Positions 9,955 to 19,450 of a DNA stretch of 64,000 nucleotides are shown one piece after another (the first letter of the stretch is position 1; each line of letters begins with the position of its first letter). Location: positions 180,517-244,516 of the forward strand of contig NZ_JAGGPA010000018.1 in assembly GCF_018614035.1 (NCBI RefSeq). Reading direction: 5' to 3'. The notes beneath the pieces are model-generated. The model was given only the letters and a program-made list of their open reading frames with translations. It was not told the DNA's origin and did not search any database. Made by a program: the position numbers and the translations under genes. This DNA is from Streptomyces sp. ISL-96 (lineage in GTDB: Bacteria > Actinomycetota > Actinomycetes > Streptomycetales > Streptomycetaceae).

Positions 9955-10243
9955 CGCCGATGATCACCAGCGAGATCGAGACCAGCTTCAGCGTCGAGAC
10001 CACGTCGCCGAGGAAGACCATCCCGTAGATCGCGGTGCCCGCGGCGCCGATGCCGGTCCACACCGCGTACGCCGGACCCACATCGAGCCTCCGCAGCGCG
10101 AGCGTCAGCAGGCCGAAGCTGCCCAGCGCGAACGCGGCGAAGGCGACCGTCGGCCAGAGCCTGGTGAAGCCGTAGGACAGCTTCAGGCACACCGCGAAAC
10201 CGGTCTCCAGCAGTCCTGCCACGATCACCAGCAGCCACGCCAT
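9920..10243 (-). CDS. Small multidrug resistance (SugE/EmrE-type) transporter
   Basis: 107-residue protein with four predicted membrane helices, the standard SMR size. The essential membrane Glu is in the first helix (AGLLETGFAVCLK, about residue 13). Helix 4 carries the family's small-residue pattern. SMR proteins are dual-topology dimers exchanging protons for cationic drugs or guanidinium. The N-terminal sequence looks closer to the SugE/Gdx branch than to EmrE, so guanidinium export is possible, but no guanidine riboswitch was recognised upstream. The 3' end overlaps the TetR gene. Confidence 0.88.
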   Translation of the reverse strand: MAWLLVIVAGLLETGFAVCLKLSYGFTRLWPTVAFAAFALGSFGLLTLALRRLDVGPAYAVWTGIGAAGTAIYGMVFLGDVVSTLKLVSISLVIIGVIGLQLSGSAH

Positions 10244-10333
10244 GGTTGGTTGCCTCCGGTGTCGGTGACTGCTTCGTCTGACTTGGTGCGATTATGCACT
10301 TACCAGGAGTGGGCGGCGGCAAACGTGACGCGG

Positions 10334-11344
10334 TCAGTCGCCTTCGCGTCGCTCCCGGGTGGCGAGCAGCCGGCGCAGCGAGTCGAGCCTGGCCGGATCG
10401 GCGTGACCGTCGGCCACCCACTGGTCCAGCGCGCACTCCGCCTCGTCGTGGCTGCAGCCGCGCGGGCAGTTCTCCGTCCCCGGTTCCAGGTCGGGGAAGG
10501 CGAGGATGACGCGCGACGGATCCACGTGGTTGAGCCCGAAGGAACGCACGCCGGGCGTATCGACCACCCAGCCCTTCCCTTCCGACAGTGGCAGCGCGAG
10601 CGCCGATGTGGTGGTGTGCCGGCCGCGGCCCGTGACCGCGTTGACCACGCCGGTGGTACGCCGGCGCTCCTCCGGTACGAGCGTGTTGACCAGGGTCGTC
10701 TTTCCGACACCCGAGTGGCCGACGAACGCCGTGACGTGGTCGTCGAGCTGCGCGCGGACCAGCTCGGTCGCCGCCCCGCTCTCCAGCTCCTCGCGACTGG
10801 TCACGAGATACGGGACACCCAGCGGGCGGTACGCCTGGAGCAGCGGCTCCGGCGAGGCCAGGTCCGACTTCGTCAGCACGAGAAGGGGCGTGAGCCCGGC
10901 GTCGTACGCCGCCACCAGGCAGCGGTCGATCATGCGGGGGCGCGGCTCGGGGTCGGCCAGGGCCGTGACGATCGCGAGCTGGTCGGCGTTGGCGACGACC
11001 ACGCGCTCGAACGGATCGTCGTCGTCGGCGGTGCGGCGCAGCACCGAGCGGCGCGGCTCGACGCGGACGATGCGGGCCAGCGTGTCCTTGTCGCCCGTGA
11101 GGTCGCCGACGATGGCGACCCGGTCGCCCACGACGACGGACTTGCGGCCCAGCTCGCGGGCCTTCATCGCGACGACCGTGCGGTCGTCGACGAGGCAGGT
11201 GATGCGGCCCCGGTCGACGGTCAGGACGAAGCCTTCGACGGCGTCCTCGTGCTTGGGGCGGGTATGGGTACGAGGCCGGTTGCCCTTGGGATTCGGGCGG
11301 GTCCGGATGTCGTCTTCGTCGGGGTTCTTGCCGTAGCGGCGCAT
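10334..11344 (-). CDS. rsgA: Ribosome small-subunit-dependent GTPase A
   Basis: Circularly permuted GTPase acting in late 30S maturation. An OB-fold domain covers about residues 35-100. The permuted G motifs follow: G4 TKSD (about residue 160), G1 GHSGVGKT (about residue 210), G2/G3 with DTPG (about residue 255). A zinc site, CPRGCSHDEAEC, lies near residue 290. The ATG at 11344 is 14 bp after the aroA stop codon, indicating co-transcription with aroA. Confidence 0.95.
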   Translation of the reverse strand: MRRYGKNPDEDDIRTRPNPKGNRPRTHTRPKHEDAVEGFVLTVDRGRITCLVDDRTVVAMKARELGRKSVVVGDRVAIVGDLTGDKDTLARIVRVEPRRSVLRRTADDDDPFERVVVANADQLAIVTALADPEPRPRMIDRCLVAAYDAGLTPLLVLTKSDLASPEPLLQAYRPLGVPYLVTSREELESGAATELVRAQLDDHVTAFVGHSGVGKTTLVNTLVPEERRRTTGVVNAVTGRGRHTTTSALALPLSEGKGWVVDTPGVRSFGLNHVDPSRVILAFPDLEPGTENCPRGCSHDEAECALDQWVADGHADPARLDSLRRLLATRERREGD

Positions 11345-11358
11345 GTCGTCAGGCCCCG

Positions 11359-12702
11359 TCAGTTTCCGTCGAGCATTCCGGTCCACATCTGCGGGAAGTC
11401 GGGCAGTGTCTTGGCGGTGGTCGCCACGTTCTCGATCTGTACGTCCTTGACGGCGAGGCCGATGATCGCGCCCGCGGTCGCCATGCGGTGGTCGTGGTAC
11501 GTGTGGAAGATCCCGCCGTGCAGGCGGCGCGGCCGGATGCGCAGGCCGTCCTCGGTCTCGGTGACGTCGCCGCCGAGCGCGTTGATCTCCCGGGTGAGAG
11601 CGGCCAGCCGGTCGGTCTCGTGCATGCGCAGGTGCGCGACACCGCGCAGTACGGACTCGGAGTCGGCCAGCGCGGCGACGGCCGCGATGCCCGGGGTCAG
11701 CTCGCCGACGTCGCCGAGGTCCACGTCGATGCCGTGGATCGTGCCCGTACCGGTGAACGTCAGGCCCTGCTCGGTGAGCTCGCAGGAACCGCCCATCTCG
11801 GTGAAGATCTCGCGCAGCGCGTCGCCCGGCTGGGTGGTGCGCTCCGGCCAGTCGGGGATGGTGACGCGGCCGCCGGTGATCAGCGCGGCGGCGAGGAACG
11901 GCTGCGCGTTGGACAGGTCGGGCTCGATGGTCAGGTCGCGGCCGAGCAGGGCGCCGGGGGAGACCCGCCAGACGTTGGGCTCACCGCCGGACTCGGGGGT
12001 GTCCACCTGGGCGCCGACCGCGCGCAGCATGTCGACGGTCATCAGGATGTGCGGCATGGACGGGAGGGTGGCGCCGGTGTGACGTACCTCCACGCCCTGG
12101 TTGAAGCGCGGGGCGGACAGCAGGAGCGCGCTCACGAACTGCGAGGACGAGGACGCGTCGATGTCGACCGCTCCACCGTCCAGGGCGCCGCTGCCGTGCA
12201 CGGTCAGGGGGAGCGCGCCGCGGCTGTCGTCGTCGATACGGGCGCCGAGCGTGCGCAGCGCTTCGATGACGGCGCCGAGCGGGCGTTCGTAGGAACGGGG
12301 GTCGCCGTCGAAACGGATGTCGCCGTCGGCGAGCGCCGCGACGGGCGGCAGGAAGCGCATCACGGTGCCGGCGTTGCCGACGTCGACGGTGGCCGGGCCG
12401 TGCAGCCCCGCCGGGATGACGCGCCAGGCCTCGCCGGAGCCGTCGAGCTCGCCCGTGGCGGACGAGCTGGACGACACGGTCTCCTCGATGCCGACGCCCA
12501 TCGCGCGCAGCGCGTCCGCCATCAGCAGCGTGTCGCGGGAGCGCAGCGGGTGGCGAAGCCATCCGGGCTCGGCGGCGAGGGCGGCCAGGACGAGAGCGCG
12601 ATTGGTGACCGATTTCGATCCGGGCACGGTGACGGTCGCGTCGACGGCTTCGCCCGCGCGCGGGGCGGGCCAGAGGGCGGGGTGCACGGGGCTTTCGGTC
12701 AT
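11359..12702 (-). CDS. aroA: 3-phosphoshikimate 1-carboxyvinyltransferase (EPSP synthase)
   Basis: Shikimate-pathway enzyme joining shikimate-3-phosphate and phosphoenolpyruvate; cytoplasmic. The N-terminal [14 protein letters not shown] motif and the [12 protein letters not shown] loop are intact, and the second signature is [12 protein letters not shown]. Its 447 residues fit the family. Either of two ATGs (12702 or 12708) could be the start; no strong ribosome site distinguishes them. First gene of an apparent aroA-rsgA operon. Confidence 0.95.
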   Translation of the reverse strand: MTESPVHPALWPAPRAGEAVDATVTVPGSKSVTNRALVLAALAAEPGWLRHPLRSRDTLLMADALRAMGVGIEETVSSSSSATGELDGSGEAWRVIPAGLHGPATVDVGNAGTVMRFLPPVAALADGDIRFDGDPRSYERPLGAVIEALRTLGARIDDDSRGALPLTVHGSGALDGGAVDIDASSSSQFVSALLLSAPRFNQGVEVRHTGATLPSMPHILMTVDMLRAVGAQVDTPESGGEPNVWRVSPGALLGRDLTIEPDLSNAQPFLAAALITGGRVTIPDWPERTTQPGDALREIFTEMGGSCELTEQGLTFTGTGTIHGIDVDLGDVGELTPGIAAVAALADSESVLRGVAHLRMHETDRLAALTREINALGGDVTETEDGLRIRPRRLHGGIFHTYHDHRMATAGAIIGLAVKDVQIENVATTAKTLPDFPQMWTGMLDGN

Positions 12703-12823
12703 GGCCATCACTTTAGTGGCTCGCGGCGAACCCGGATCTTGATCAAATGTGGCGAAACCCGGTCGTAACTGATTGTTGACGACGCCTGACGAGTGGTGAC
12801 AGCCGTTTCGGCCCTTACGGCCA

Positions 12824-13537
12824 TTACAGCCTGAGCAGCCAGCGTCCGCCGCCCAGCAGTGCACAGACCGACACCGTGTGGAAGAAGAACAGCCACAGCA
12901 CGGCCGGTACGTGTGTGAGCCGCGACAGCTGGTCGGCGTCCGAGTCGGGGGCGCCGCCGTGACGGCGCTTGGCCTGGAGCTCGAAGGCGGGACGGACACC
13001 GCCGATGAGCATGAACCAGACGGCGGTGTACGCGAAGGCGGCCTGGACCTCGGCGGTCGTCAGCCAGGAGACAAGGAGGAAGGCCGCGCCGGTGACGATC
13101 ACCGTCAGGGCGCCGTACGCGTTGCGGATCATCAGCAGCATCGCGAGCAGCAGGGCCGTCGCGATCCAGAGGAAGAGCGTGATGTGGTTCGCGGCGAGCA
13201 GCCAGGCGCCGCCGACGCCCAGGAGCGAGGGCGCGGTGTAGCCGGTGGCGGCCGTGAGGATCATGCCGATGCCGGTCGGCTTGCCCCGGCTGACGGTCAG
13301 GCCGCTGGTGTCGGAGTGAAGACGTATGCCGTCCAGGCTGCGGCCCGTGAGCAGGGCGACCAGGCCGTGGCCGCCCTCGTGGGCGATGGTGATGGCGTTG
13401 CGCGCCACCCGCCATATGACGCGCGGGACGACGACGGTGAGTGCGACGAGGGCGGTCGTGATCACGAGCCACTGGCCGGGATCGGGCTGCGTACCGAACA
13501 CGCGGTCCCACAGGTCGCCGAGATGGGTGCTGTCCAT
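12824..13537 (-). CDS. M50-type membrane metalloprotease
   Basis: About 237-residue membrane protein with six or seven predicted helices and the zinc motif HEGGH near residue 51 ([14 protein letters not shown]), placing it in the M50B-like intramembrane peptidase group. These cleave membrane-bound substrates; the substrate here is unknown. The ATG at 13537 follows AAGGAG 11 bp upstream. It is divergent from the SRAP gene, with only about 50 bp between start codons. Confidence 0.85.
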   Translation of the reverse strand: MDSTHLGDLWDRVFGTQPDPGQWLVITTALVALTVVVPRVIWRVARNAITIAHEGGHGLVALLTGRSLDGIRLHSDTSGLTVSRGKPTGIGMILTAATGYTAPSLLGVGGAWLLAANHITLFLWIATALLLAMLLMIRNAYGALTVIVTGAAFLLVSWLTTAEVQAAFAYTAVWFMLIGGVRPAFELQAKRRHGGAPDSDADQLSRLTHVPAVLWLFFFHTVSVCALLGGGRWLLRL

Positions 13538-13586
13538 TTTCCTGGCGGCTCCTTGAGGTCTGGGCAGTCGTGGCAGTCTGGCACTT

Positions 13587-14402
13587 ATGTGCGGACGGTA
13601 TGCAGCGAGCCGGAGGCCCGAGGATCTCGTCGGGCTGTTCGGTGTGCGGAAGTGGGACCCCAAGGAGGCGCTCGCTCCGGACTGGAACGTGGCTCCCACG
13701 AAGGAAGTCCACGTGGTTCTGGAGCGTCCTGTGAAGGACGCGCGGGACGAGGGTCCGGTTCGGCAGCTGAGGACGCTGAAGTGGGGGCTCGTACCCTCGT
13801 GGTCGAAATCACCCGAGGGCGCGGCGCGGATGATCAACGCGCGGGCGGAGACGGTGCACGAGAAGCCGTCGTTCCGGCAGCTGCTGGTCTCGCGGCGCTG
13901 TCTCGTTCCGGCCGACGGTTACTACGAGTGGGTCACGGGCGCCGGCGAGCGGCAGCTGGAGGAGCAGGGGAAGAAGAAGCGGCCGCGAAAGCAGCCGTAC
14001 TTCGTGACGCCGACGGACGGGTCGGTCATGGCGATGGCCGGGCTGTACGACTTCTGGCGCGACCCGACGCTGCCGGAGGGGCATCCGCAGGCGTGGTGGG
14101 TGACGTGCTCCGTCATCACGACCGAGGCGGAGAAGTCGCCGCTCGCGGTGGCGCCGGCCTCCGGGCCGGGATCGTTGGCCGATATTCATCCCCGGATGCC
14201 GCTGATGCTGACGCCGGACCGGTGGGACGCGTGGCTGGATCCGGGCCGTACGGACGTCGAGGACGTACGGTCGCTGCTGGCGCCGCCGCCGGGTGGGCTG
14301 ATGCGGGCGTATCCGGTGACCACGGCGGTGAGCAACGTCCGCAACAACGGGCCGGAGCTGGTGGAGGAACTGGCGGCGCCGGAGGTGGAGACGTTGTTCT
14401 GA
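13587..14402 (+). CDS. SOS response-associated peptidase (SRAP/YedK family)
   Basis: 271-residue SRAP protein. YedK/HMCES proteins shield abasic sites in single-stranded DNA through a covalent bond from Cys2. Here Cys2 is exposed after Met removal (MCGRYA), with the active-site Asn in WNVAPT, the Glu in GYYEW and the His in DIHPRMP. A family feature not always present is the short Lys/Arg-rich loop near residues 128-136. No SOS box was identified upstream. Confidence 0.92.
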   Translation: MCGRYAASRRPEDLVGLFGVRKWDPKEALAPDWNVAPTKEVHVVLERPVKDARDEGPVRQLRTLKWGLVPSWSKSPEGAARMINARAETVHEKPSFRQLLVSRRCLVPADGYYEWVTGAGERQLEEQGKKKRPRKQPYFVTPTDGSVMAMAGLYDFWRDPTLPEGHPQAWWVTCSVITTEAEKSPLAVAPASGPGSLADIHPRMPLMLTPDRWDAWLDPGRTDVEDVRSLLAPPPGGLMRAYPVTTAVSNVRNNGPELVEELAAPEVETLF

Positions 14403-14516
14403 CCCTGGGGGGCGTGCGGGTGCGGTGCGGCTGCGGTGCCTGCGGCGCTGTTCCTCCACCCGCCCCTTCCCGAAGCGCCGCAGGCGCCGGTTGATCCCGT
14501 CCGGCAGGATGGGGGC

Positions 14517-15152
14517 GTGACGCAGAGTGAGATGGTTGATACCGAGGTTGGGGCGGCGCGGATCACCTGGTTCGAGCCCGGCGCACCGTGGGTCGTGCTG
14601 GCCGTCAGTCATGGGGCCGGTGGGGGCATCGAGGCACGCGATCTTCAGGGGCTGGCGGCCACGCTGCCCGCGCGCGGAGTGACCGTCGCGCTCGTGGAGC
14701 AGCCCTGGCGGGTGGCAGGGAAGAAGGTGGCGCCCGCGCCCAAGACCCTGGACGCCGGGTGGCGTGGGCTGTGGCCCGCTCTGGTCAAGCCCGGGCTGCC
14801 CGTCATCGCCGGCGGACGCAGCGCCGGGGCGCGCGTCGCCTGCCGTACCGCCGTCGAGCTGGGCGCGCACGCCGTACTCGCGCTGAGCTTCCCCCTGCAC
14901 CCGCCGGGGCGGCCCGAGAAGTCCAGGGCGGACGAGCTGCTGGGCGCCGGGGTCCCCACCCTGGTCGTACAGGGCGGTAACGATCCCTTCGGGAAGCCCG
15001 AGGAGTTCCCGGACGGGGCGTACGACCTCGTGGAGGTCCCGTACGGGGATCACGGATTCGCCGTACCGAAGAAGGCCGGGGTCAGCCCGGACCAGGTGGT
15101 GGAGACGATCACGGACGCCGTGGGGAACTGGATCGACCGGTTGCGGGAATGA
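14517..15152 (+). CDS. Alpha/beta-hydrolase family protein upstream of sigR
   Basis: 211-residue hydrolase of the KANL3/Tex30 dienelactone-hydrolase-like type. The oxyanion region is VSHGAGG (about residue 25), the nucleophile elbow GGRSAGAR (about residue 98), and the likely acid and base are in GGNDPFG and GDHGF. Substrate unknown. The GTG at 14517 follows a G-rich ribosome site. The sigR promoter overlaps its stop codon, so the hydrolase itself is probably not in the SigR operon. Confidence 0.85.
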   Translation: MTQSEMVDTEVGAARITWFEPGAPWVVLAVSHGAGGGIEARDLQGLAATLPARGVTVALVEQPWRVAGKKVAPAPKTLDAGWRGLWPALVKPGLPVIAGGRSAGARVACRTAVELGAHAVLALSFPLHPPGRPEKSRADELLGAGVPTLVVQGGNDPFGKPEEFPDGAYDLVEVPYGDHGFAVPKKAGVSPDQVVETITDAVGNWIDRLRE

Positions 15153-15171
15153 TGCGCGCGACACCTCTGTT
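15145..15171 (+). promoter_or_regulatory. SigR-dependent autoregulatory promoter (sigRp2-like)
   Basis: GGGAAT at 15145-15150 and GTT at 15169-15171 are spaced 18 bp. This matches the known SigR consensus GGAAT-N18-GTT. It overlaps the stop codon of the upstream hydrolase and lies about 50 bp before the long-form sigR start, allowing positive autoregulation under thiol oxidation. Confidence 0.8.
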
Positions 15172-15221
15172 ATTGCGTGCGTCGACATACACCGCACGTA
15201 CGTGGAGAGGGAGTCCGTCGC

Positions 15222-15386
15222 ATGGGATCGACCATCTGCCCGAGCCGCTCGAACACCGCTGACCTGGAGTGGACGGTGCTCAGCGCGGCCAAGACCGCCC
15301 CTCGCCGGGCGGCGGCCGGGCAGGATCGTCGTCTATCCTCCGATTCGAGCGGGTCCGCATTCGGCCCCGCCACGGCGTTGGAGGAG
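15222..15386 (+). other. N-terminal extension giving the unstable SigR-prime isoform
   Basis: An ATG at 15222, preceded by a GGAGAGGGAG ribosome site, opens a reading frame continuous with sigR and exactly 55 codons upstream of its usual GTG. In S. coelicolor, transcripts from the SigR-dependent promoter yield SigR-prime, a proteolytically unstable form with a 55-residue extension. Both the exact length and the promoter position are reproduced here. Confidence 0.75.
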
Positions 15387-16049
15387 GTGGGTCCGGTCAC
15401 TGGGACCGACACAGGGACCGACGACGGTGGCCAGGCGGCGGAGGAGAGCACCGTCGAGCGCAACGCGCGTTTCGAGCGCGACGCCCTGGGCTTCCTCGAC
15501 CAGATGTACTCGGCCGCACTGCGCATGACGCGCAATCCGGCCGATGCGGAGGACCTGGTGCAGGAGACGTATGCCAAGGCATACGGGTCCTTCCACCAGT
15601 TCCGTGAAGGTACGAATCTGAAGGCGTGGCTCTACCGCATTCTGACGAACACCTTCATCAACACGTACCGGAAGAAGCAGCGGGAGCCTCAGCGCAGTGG
15701 CGCCGAGGAGATCGAGGACTGGCAGCTCGCGCGCGCCGAGTCGCACATGTCGACCGGCCTGCGCTCCGCCGAGTCGCAGGCGCTCGACCACCTGCCCGAC
15801 TCGGACGTCAAGTCCGCGCTGCAGGCGATTCCCGAGGAGTTCCGCATCGCGGTCTACCTCGCGGATGTAGAGGGCTTTGCGTACAAGGAGATCGCGGACA
15901 TCATGGGAACACCCATCGGCACGGTGATGTCCCGGCTGCACCGGGGCCGCCGTCAACTGCGCGGCATGCTCGAGGACTACGCGCGTGACCGCGGGCTGGT
16001 TCCGGCGGGTGCCGGAGAGTCGAACGACGGGAAAGGTTCGGGCTCATGA
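15387..16049 (+). CDS. sigR: ECF sigma factor SigR (thiol-oxidative stress)
   Basis: 220-residue ECF sigma factor controlling the disulfide-stress regulon (thioredoxin, mycothiol genes and others). Region 2 is visible around residues 30-95 ([26 protein letters not shown]) and region 4 around residues 145-200 ([20 protein letters not shown] split by the turn). The GTG at 15387 is the conventional start; an in-frame ATG 55 codons upstream gives a longer isoform. The stop overlaps the rsrA start (ATGA), so sigma and anti-sigma are translationally coupled. Confidence 0.95.
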   Translation: MGPVTGTDTGTDDGGQAAEESTVERNARFERDALGFLDQMYSAALRMTRNPADAEDLVQETYAKAYGSFHQFREGTNLKAWLYRILTNTFINTYRKKQREPQRSGAEEIEDWQLARAESHMSTGLRSAESQALDHLPDSDVKSALQAIPEEFRIAVYLADVEGFAYKEIADIMGTPIGTVMSRLHRGRRQLRGMLEDYARDRGLVPAGAGESNDGKGSGS

Positions 16050-16408
16050 GCTGCGGAGAGCCGCACGAGACTGACTGCTCAGAGGTCCTGGATCATCTTT
16101 ACGAGTTCCTCGACCACGAGATGCCCGACAGTGACTGCACCAAGTTCGAGGAGCACTTCGAGGAGTGCTCCCCGTGCCTGGAGAAGTACGGTCTCGAACA
16201 GGCCGTGAAGAAGCTGGTGAAGCGCTGCTGCGGGAGTGACGACGTACCGGCCGACCTGCGGTCCAAGGTCATGGGGCGGATCGACCTGATCCGGTCCGGG
16301 CAGGCCGTGCCCGAGCAGGACGTTACGGCGACCGCGCCGACTGCGGCCACCGCGCCGACCACGGCCCCGGCCGCCGCCGATCTGCCGGCCGCCGCCAACG
16401 AGGCGTAG
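16046..16408 (+). CDS. rsrA: Zinc-binding anti-sigma factor RsrA
   Basis: 120-residue redox-sensing anti-sigma factor of the ZAS family. It binds and inhibits SigR when reduced, and releases it when a disulfide forms and zinc is lost. The ZAS signature HFEECSPC (H-x3-C-x2-C, about residues 32-39) is present, with an upstream Cys near residue 11 and a CC pair near residue 56. The C-terminus is Ala/Thr/Pro-rich. Its start overlaps the sigR stop. Confidence 0.95.
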   Translation: MSCGEPHETDCSEVLDHLYEFLDHEMPDSDCTKFEEHFEECSPCLEKYGLEQAVKKLVKRCCGSDDVPADLRSKVMGRIDLIRSGQAVPEQDVTATAPTAATAPTTAPAAADLPAAANEA

Positions 16409-16565
16409 CCTCCCCGCCGTTCCCTCTTCTCACCGCTTGTCGCGAAGTCAGCTGATTATCACTCGAAGGTGCTAATCGGCCGCTTCGTCGTCTCCGGCTC
16501 CGCTCCACTCGCTAGCCTGGCGCACGAATTGTGGCGGGTGTACGCGGGACAACAGGAGCCAGCTG

Positions 16566-17969
16566 GTGAGAGCCCTTTCGGTGGCGGCGCGCGCGTACAT
16601 CCTGTGTGCGCTGCTCGCGGCCGCCTGCTGCACGCTCCCCGCCCTGCTGCCGGGCGCCGGCACCCCGTGGGGGACAGCCGCGCTGCTTGCCGCGCTCTAC
16701 GCCGCCTGCGAGCTGCTCGGGCGCCGGCCGTTTCTCGTGAGCGCGGTGCGGGTGGGGGCGGGCTCGTTCTTTCCGGTGCTGCTCGCCGCTGTGCTGTTGC
16801 TGCCGCCGCCGGCCGCCGCGCTCGTCGCCGTACCGGGGGCGCTCGTCGGCCACGTCGAGCGGCGGCCGCGCGCGGTGCGGCGGGCGTGGCGGGCGGCTCA
16901 GCTCGCGCTTGCGGCGTGGTGCGCGGCGCATGTCTGCGTGTTCCTGGACGGCGGTGCGTCGCTGGGCGGGGGAGCGGCCGGTCCGTCGGCCGCGCCCCAT
17001 TTTCCGTACGTCCTGCTGCCCGCCGGGGCCGCCGTCCTCGCCTTCTGCCTGGTGCTGACCGCCCTCGACGGGGGCATCCTCGCCACCGCCGAACGGCTGC
17101 CCGTGCGTACCGCCTGGCGTGGGCTGCTGCTGCGGTCCGTTCCGCCGCACTGTGTGCAGGGGCTGGCCGGGCTGATGATGGCCGTGCTGTGGAGGAGTCC
17201 GTACGGGCCGCTCGCCGCGCTCTTCGTGCTGCTGCCGATGTACATCTCCTGCTGGGTCTTCGCGCAGTACCACCGTGAGCGCGCCGCCCACCAGGCCACC
17301 ATCCGCGCCCTCGTGCAGGCCGTCGACATCAAGGACCGGTACACGCGCGGGCACAGCGAACGCGTCGGCCGCGCGTCGGTCATGATCGCGCGCGAGCTCG
17401 GCATGGAGGAGGACCGCATCGAGGTGCTGCGCTTCGCCGGGATCCTGCACGACGTCGGCAAGCTGGGCGTCCCGACACGGTTGCTGCGCAAGGACGGGCC
17501 GCTGACGCCCGAGGAGCGCCGGGTCATCGAGCTGCATCCTGAGTACGGGCACGAGATGGTCCGGGGGATCGGTTTCCTCGGGGAGGCGAGGGCGGCGATC
17601 CTGCACCATCACGAGCGGCTCGACGGGAGCGGCTATCCGTACGGGCTGGCGGGTGGCCAGATCCCGGAGTTCGCCAGGGTGGTCGCTGTCGCGGACGCGT
17701 TCGACGCGATGACGTCCACGCGGTCGTACCGGCGGGCGCGGCCGGTGGGGACGGCTCTGCGGGAGCTGGAGCGGTGCGCGGGAACGCAGTTCGATCCGCT
17801 GATGGTGGCGGCGTTGGCGCGGGCGCTGGCCCGGCAGGGCTGGCATCCCCAGGTCACTTCGGACGAACAGTCCGGCCCGAGAGGAAACGTCCCGCCGACG
17901 CGCACGGGCGACGATCCGACGCCCACCGTGGCTGCGTCCCGGCACGCTCACCCGGGCGGGCCCGGGTGA
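16566..17969 (+). CDS. Membrane-anchored HD-GYP domain protein
   Basis: 467 residues: about six N-terminal membrane helices (to about residue 235) followed by a cytoplasmic HD-GYP domain (about 245-430). Metal ligands are seen in the HSERVGR and LHDVGKLG segments, and the GYP signature is HERLDGSGYPYGL. HD-GYP proteins can hydrolyse cyclic dinucleotides; conserved residues look intact. The C-terminal 35 residues are disordered and Pro/Thr-rich. GTG start with GGAG 8 bp upstream. It is followed by a second HD-domain membrane protein and separated from it by a dispersed repeat. Confidence 0.9.
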   Translation: MRALSVAARAYILCALLAAACCTLPALLPGAGTPWGTAALLAALYAACELLGRRPFLVSAVRVGAGSFFPVLLAAVLLLPPPAAALVAVPGALVGHVERRPRAVRRAWRAAQLALAAWCAAHVCVFLDGGASLGGGAAGPSAAPHFPYVLLPAGAAVLAFCLVLTALDGGILATAERLPVRTAWRGLLLRSVPPHCVQGLAGLMMAVLWRSPYGPLAALFVLLPMYISCWVFAQYHRERAAHQATIRALVQAVDIKDRYTRGHSERVGRASVMIARELGMEEDRIEVLRFAGILHDVGKLGVPTRLLRKDGPLTPEERRVIELHPEYGHEMVRGIGFLGEARAAILHHHERLDGSGYPYGLAGGQIPEFARVVAVADAFDAMTSTRSYRRARPVGTALRELERCAGTQFDPLMVAALARALARQGWHPQVTSDEQSGPRGNVPPTRTGDDPTPTVAASRHAHPGGPG

Positions 17970-18003
17970 GCGCAGGACGGGCTGGATGCGGCCGCACTGT
18001 CCA

Positions 18004-18037
18004 GCCCCTCCGGCGTTTGAGGAGCGGGGTCTGGGGC
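18004..18037 (+). repeat. Dispersed repeat family A, copy 1
   Basis: 34-nt element with core TCCGGCGTTTGAGGAGC, flanked by an inverted GGGCTGGA/TCCAGCCC pair and followed by a GGGGC-rich tail. A copy identical over 34 nt is at 47239-47272 and a variant is at 52796-52821. Here it fills the 94-bp gap between the two HD-domain genes. Confidence 0.85.
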
Positions 18038-18063
18038 AGCGCCCCGGTCGCGGAGCGTGCCGC

Positions 18064-19335
18064 ATGAGGCCTGCGCTTGCCCTGTGGCTCGTGTACGGCG
18101 CCGCCGTCGCGCTCGCCGTCTACGCCCTCGGCGACACCCTCTGGTACGGGATCGACGAACCCGGCATCGCCCTCGCCTTCGGTGCACTCATCACCGTCGG
18201 AGAGCTCTCCCGGTGGGGCGTACGGGGGAGTCCCGCCGCGCTGCCCGCCGAGCGGGAGCCCGCGCCGCTCGGCGCCGCCGGCGCCCTCGCGTACGCCCTG
18301 CTCGGCCAGATCGCCGGGCACCCCACCACCCACGGCGCCCTCCAAGTCGTCGCCGTCGTCGTCGCGGCCGCCCTCGCCGGCGCGGTGCCGCACATCGCCG
18401 CCGGGCACGGGCCGGTCCTCGATCACGTGGCCCGGCGTGTCCTCACCGTCGCCTTCGCCGCCGTCTGTTTCCAGCCGCTGTACAACTCCGGGCTGTGGGG
18501 AAAGTGGGTCGGCCACGGCCCGTACCACGCACTCCTTCTCCTGCTCCTCCTTGTGCTCACCGCTCTCTGCGACGCCGTCCTCGCCGCCACCATGGCCCGC
18601 GCCCGCACCGGCTACCCGTACGGGCCGCTTCTGCGCGACGGGCTGCGGGCGCTGCTCGGGATCGGGTCGGCCGTCTGCGCGACGGGGGCCGTCATGGCGC
18701 TCGGTGTGGCCGTCGCCGGGCTCTGGGCGCTGCCCGTCTTCTGCGTGCCGCTGCTGCTCACCCAGCTGTCCTTCGGCCGGTACGCCGCCGTCCGTACGAC
18801 GTACCGCCAGACCATCACCTCGCTCGCCCGCGCCACCGAGATCGCCGGACACACGCCCCACGGGCACGCCCGCCGCGTCGCCCTGCTCAGCCGCGCCGTG
18901 GGGCGTGAGCTGGGGCTTTCCGAGCCGGACCTCACTGTCCTGGAGTACGCCGCCCTCATGCACGACATCGGCCAGCTCTCCCTCCTCGACCCGGTGCAGG
19001 GAGGAGCCACCGCCTCCCTCCCGGCCGCCGAGCAGCGGCGTATCGCACTCCTCGGGGGAGCGGTCGTACGCCAGACCGGAGTCCCCGCCGAGGTTGCCGT
19101 GGTCGTGGAGCGGCAGGCGGACCCGTACCGGGAGCAGCCGCTTTCCGCCAGGATCGTCCGCGCCGTCAATGCATACGACGATCTGTCGGGGGAAAGCGGG
19201 GGTGGACTGGGCGGGCCGCTCAGCGCCCTGGAGCAGTTGCGCCTCGGCACCGGCCGCGACTATCAGCCCGAGGTCGTGGAATCCCTGGCGCGTGTCCTGT
19301 CCCGGGGCGGTCTGACCCCGTCCCCACCTGGGTAA
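18064..19335 (+). CDS. Membrane-anchored degenerate HD-domain protein
   Basis: 423 residues: N-terminal membrane helices to about residue 235, then an HD domain with the MHDIGQLSLLD motif (about residue 300) but no recognisable GYP signature. It is paralogous in layout to the preceding HD-GYP protein. Loss of GYP suggests it is not a typical cyclic-dinucleotide phosphodiesterase and may act by binding its partner or ligand. The ATG at 18064 is the first codon after the repeat; no strong ribosome site is seen. Confidence 0.85.
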   Translation: MRPALALWLVYGAAVALAVYALGDTLWYGIDEPGIALAFGALITVGELSRWGVRGSPAALPAEREPAPLGAAGALAYALLGQIAGHPTTHGALQVVAVVVAAALAGAVPHIAAGHGPVLDHVARRVLTVAFAAVCFQPLYNSGLWGKWVGHGPYHALLLLLLLVLTALCDAVLAATMARARTGYPYGPLLRDGLRALLGIGSAVCATGAVMALGVAVAGLWALPVFCVPLLLTQLSFGRYAAVRTTYRQTITSLARATEIAGHTPHGHARRVALLSRAVGRELGLSEPDLTVLEYAALMHDIGQLSLLDPVQGGATASLPAAEQRRIALLGGAVVRQTGVPAEVAVVVERQADPYREQPLSARIVRAVNAYDDLSGESGGGLGGPLSALEQLRLGTGRDYQPEVVESLARVLSRGGLTPSPPG

Positions 19336-19450
19336 CCCATGGGTAATGAGCGGCCCTGTGACCCGGCATGGTTGGATGCGAAGAAGAGGAAGAAGAGGGC
19401 GTCCGGGGGGACTGACCTTCAGCGACCGGCAGGCGGGACAGGCGGGAATC

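Noticed and set aside
9923..12082. 719-codon plus-strand frame across rsgA and aroA
   Set aside because: Antisense to two conserved enzymes and without recognisable domains.
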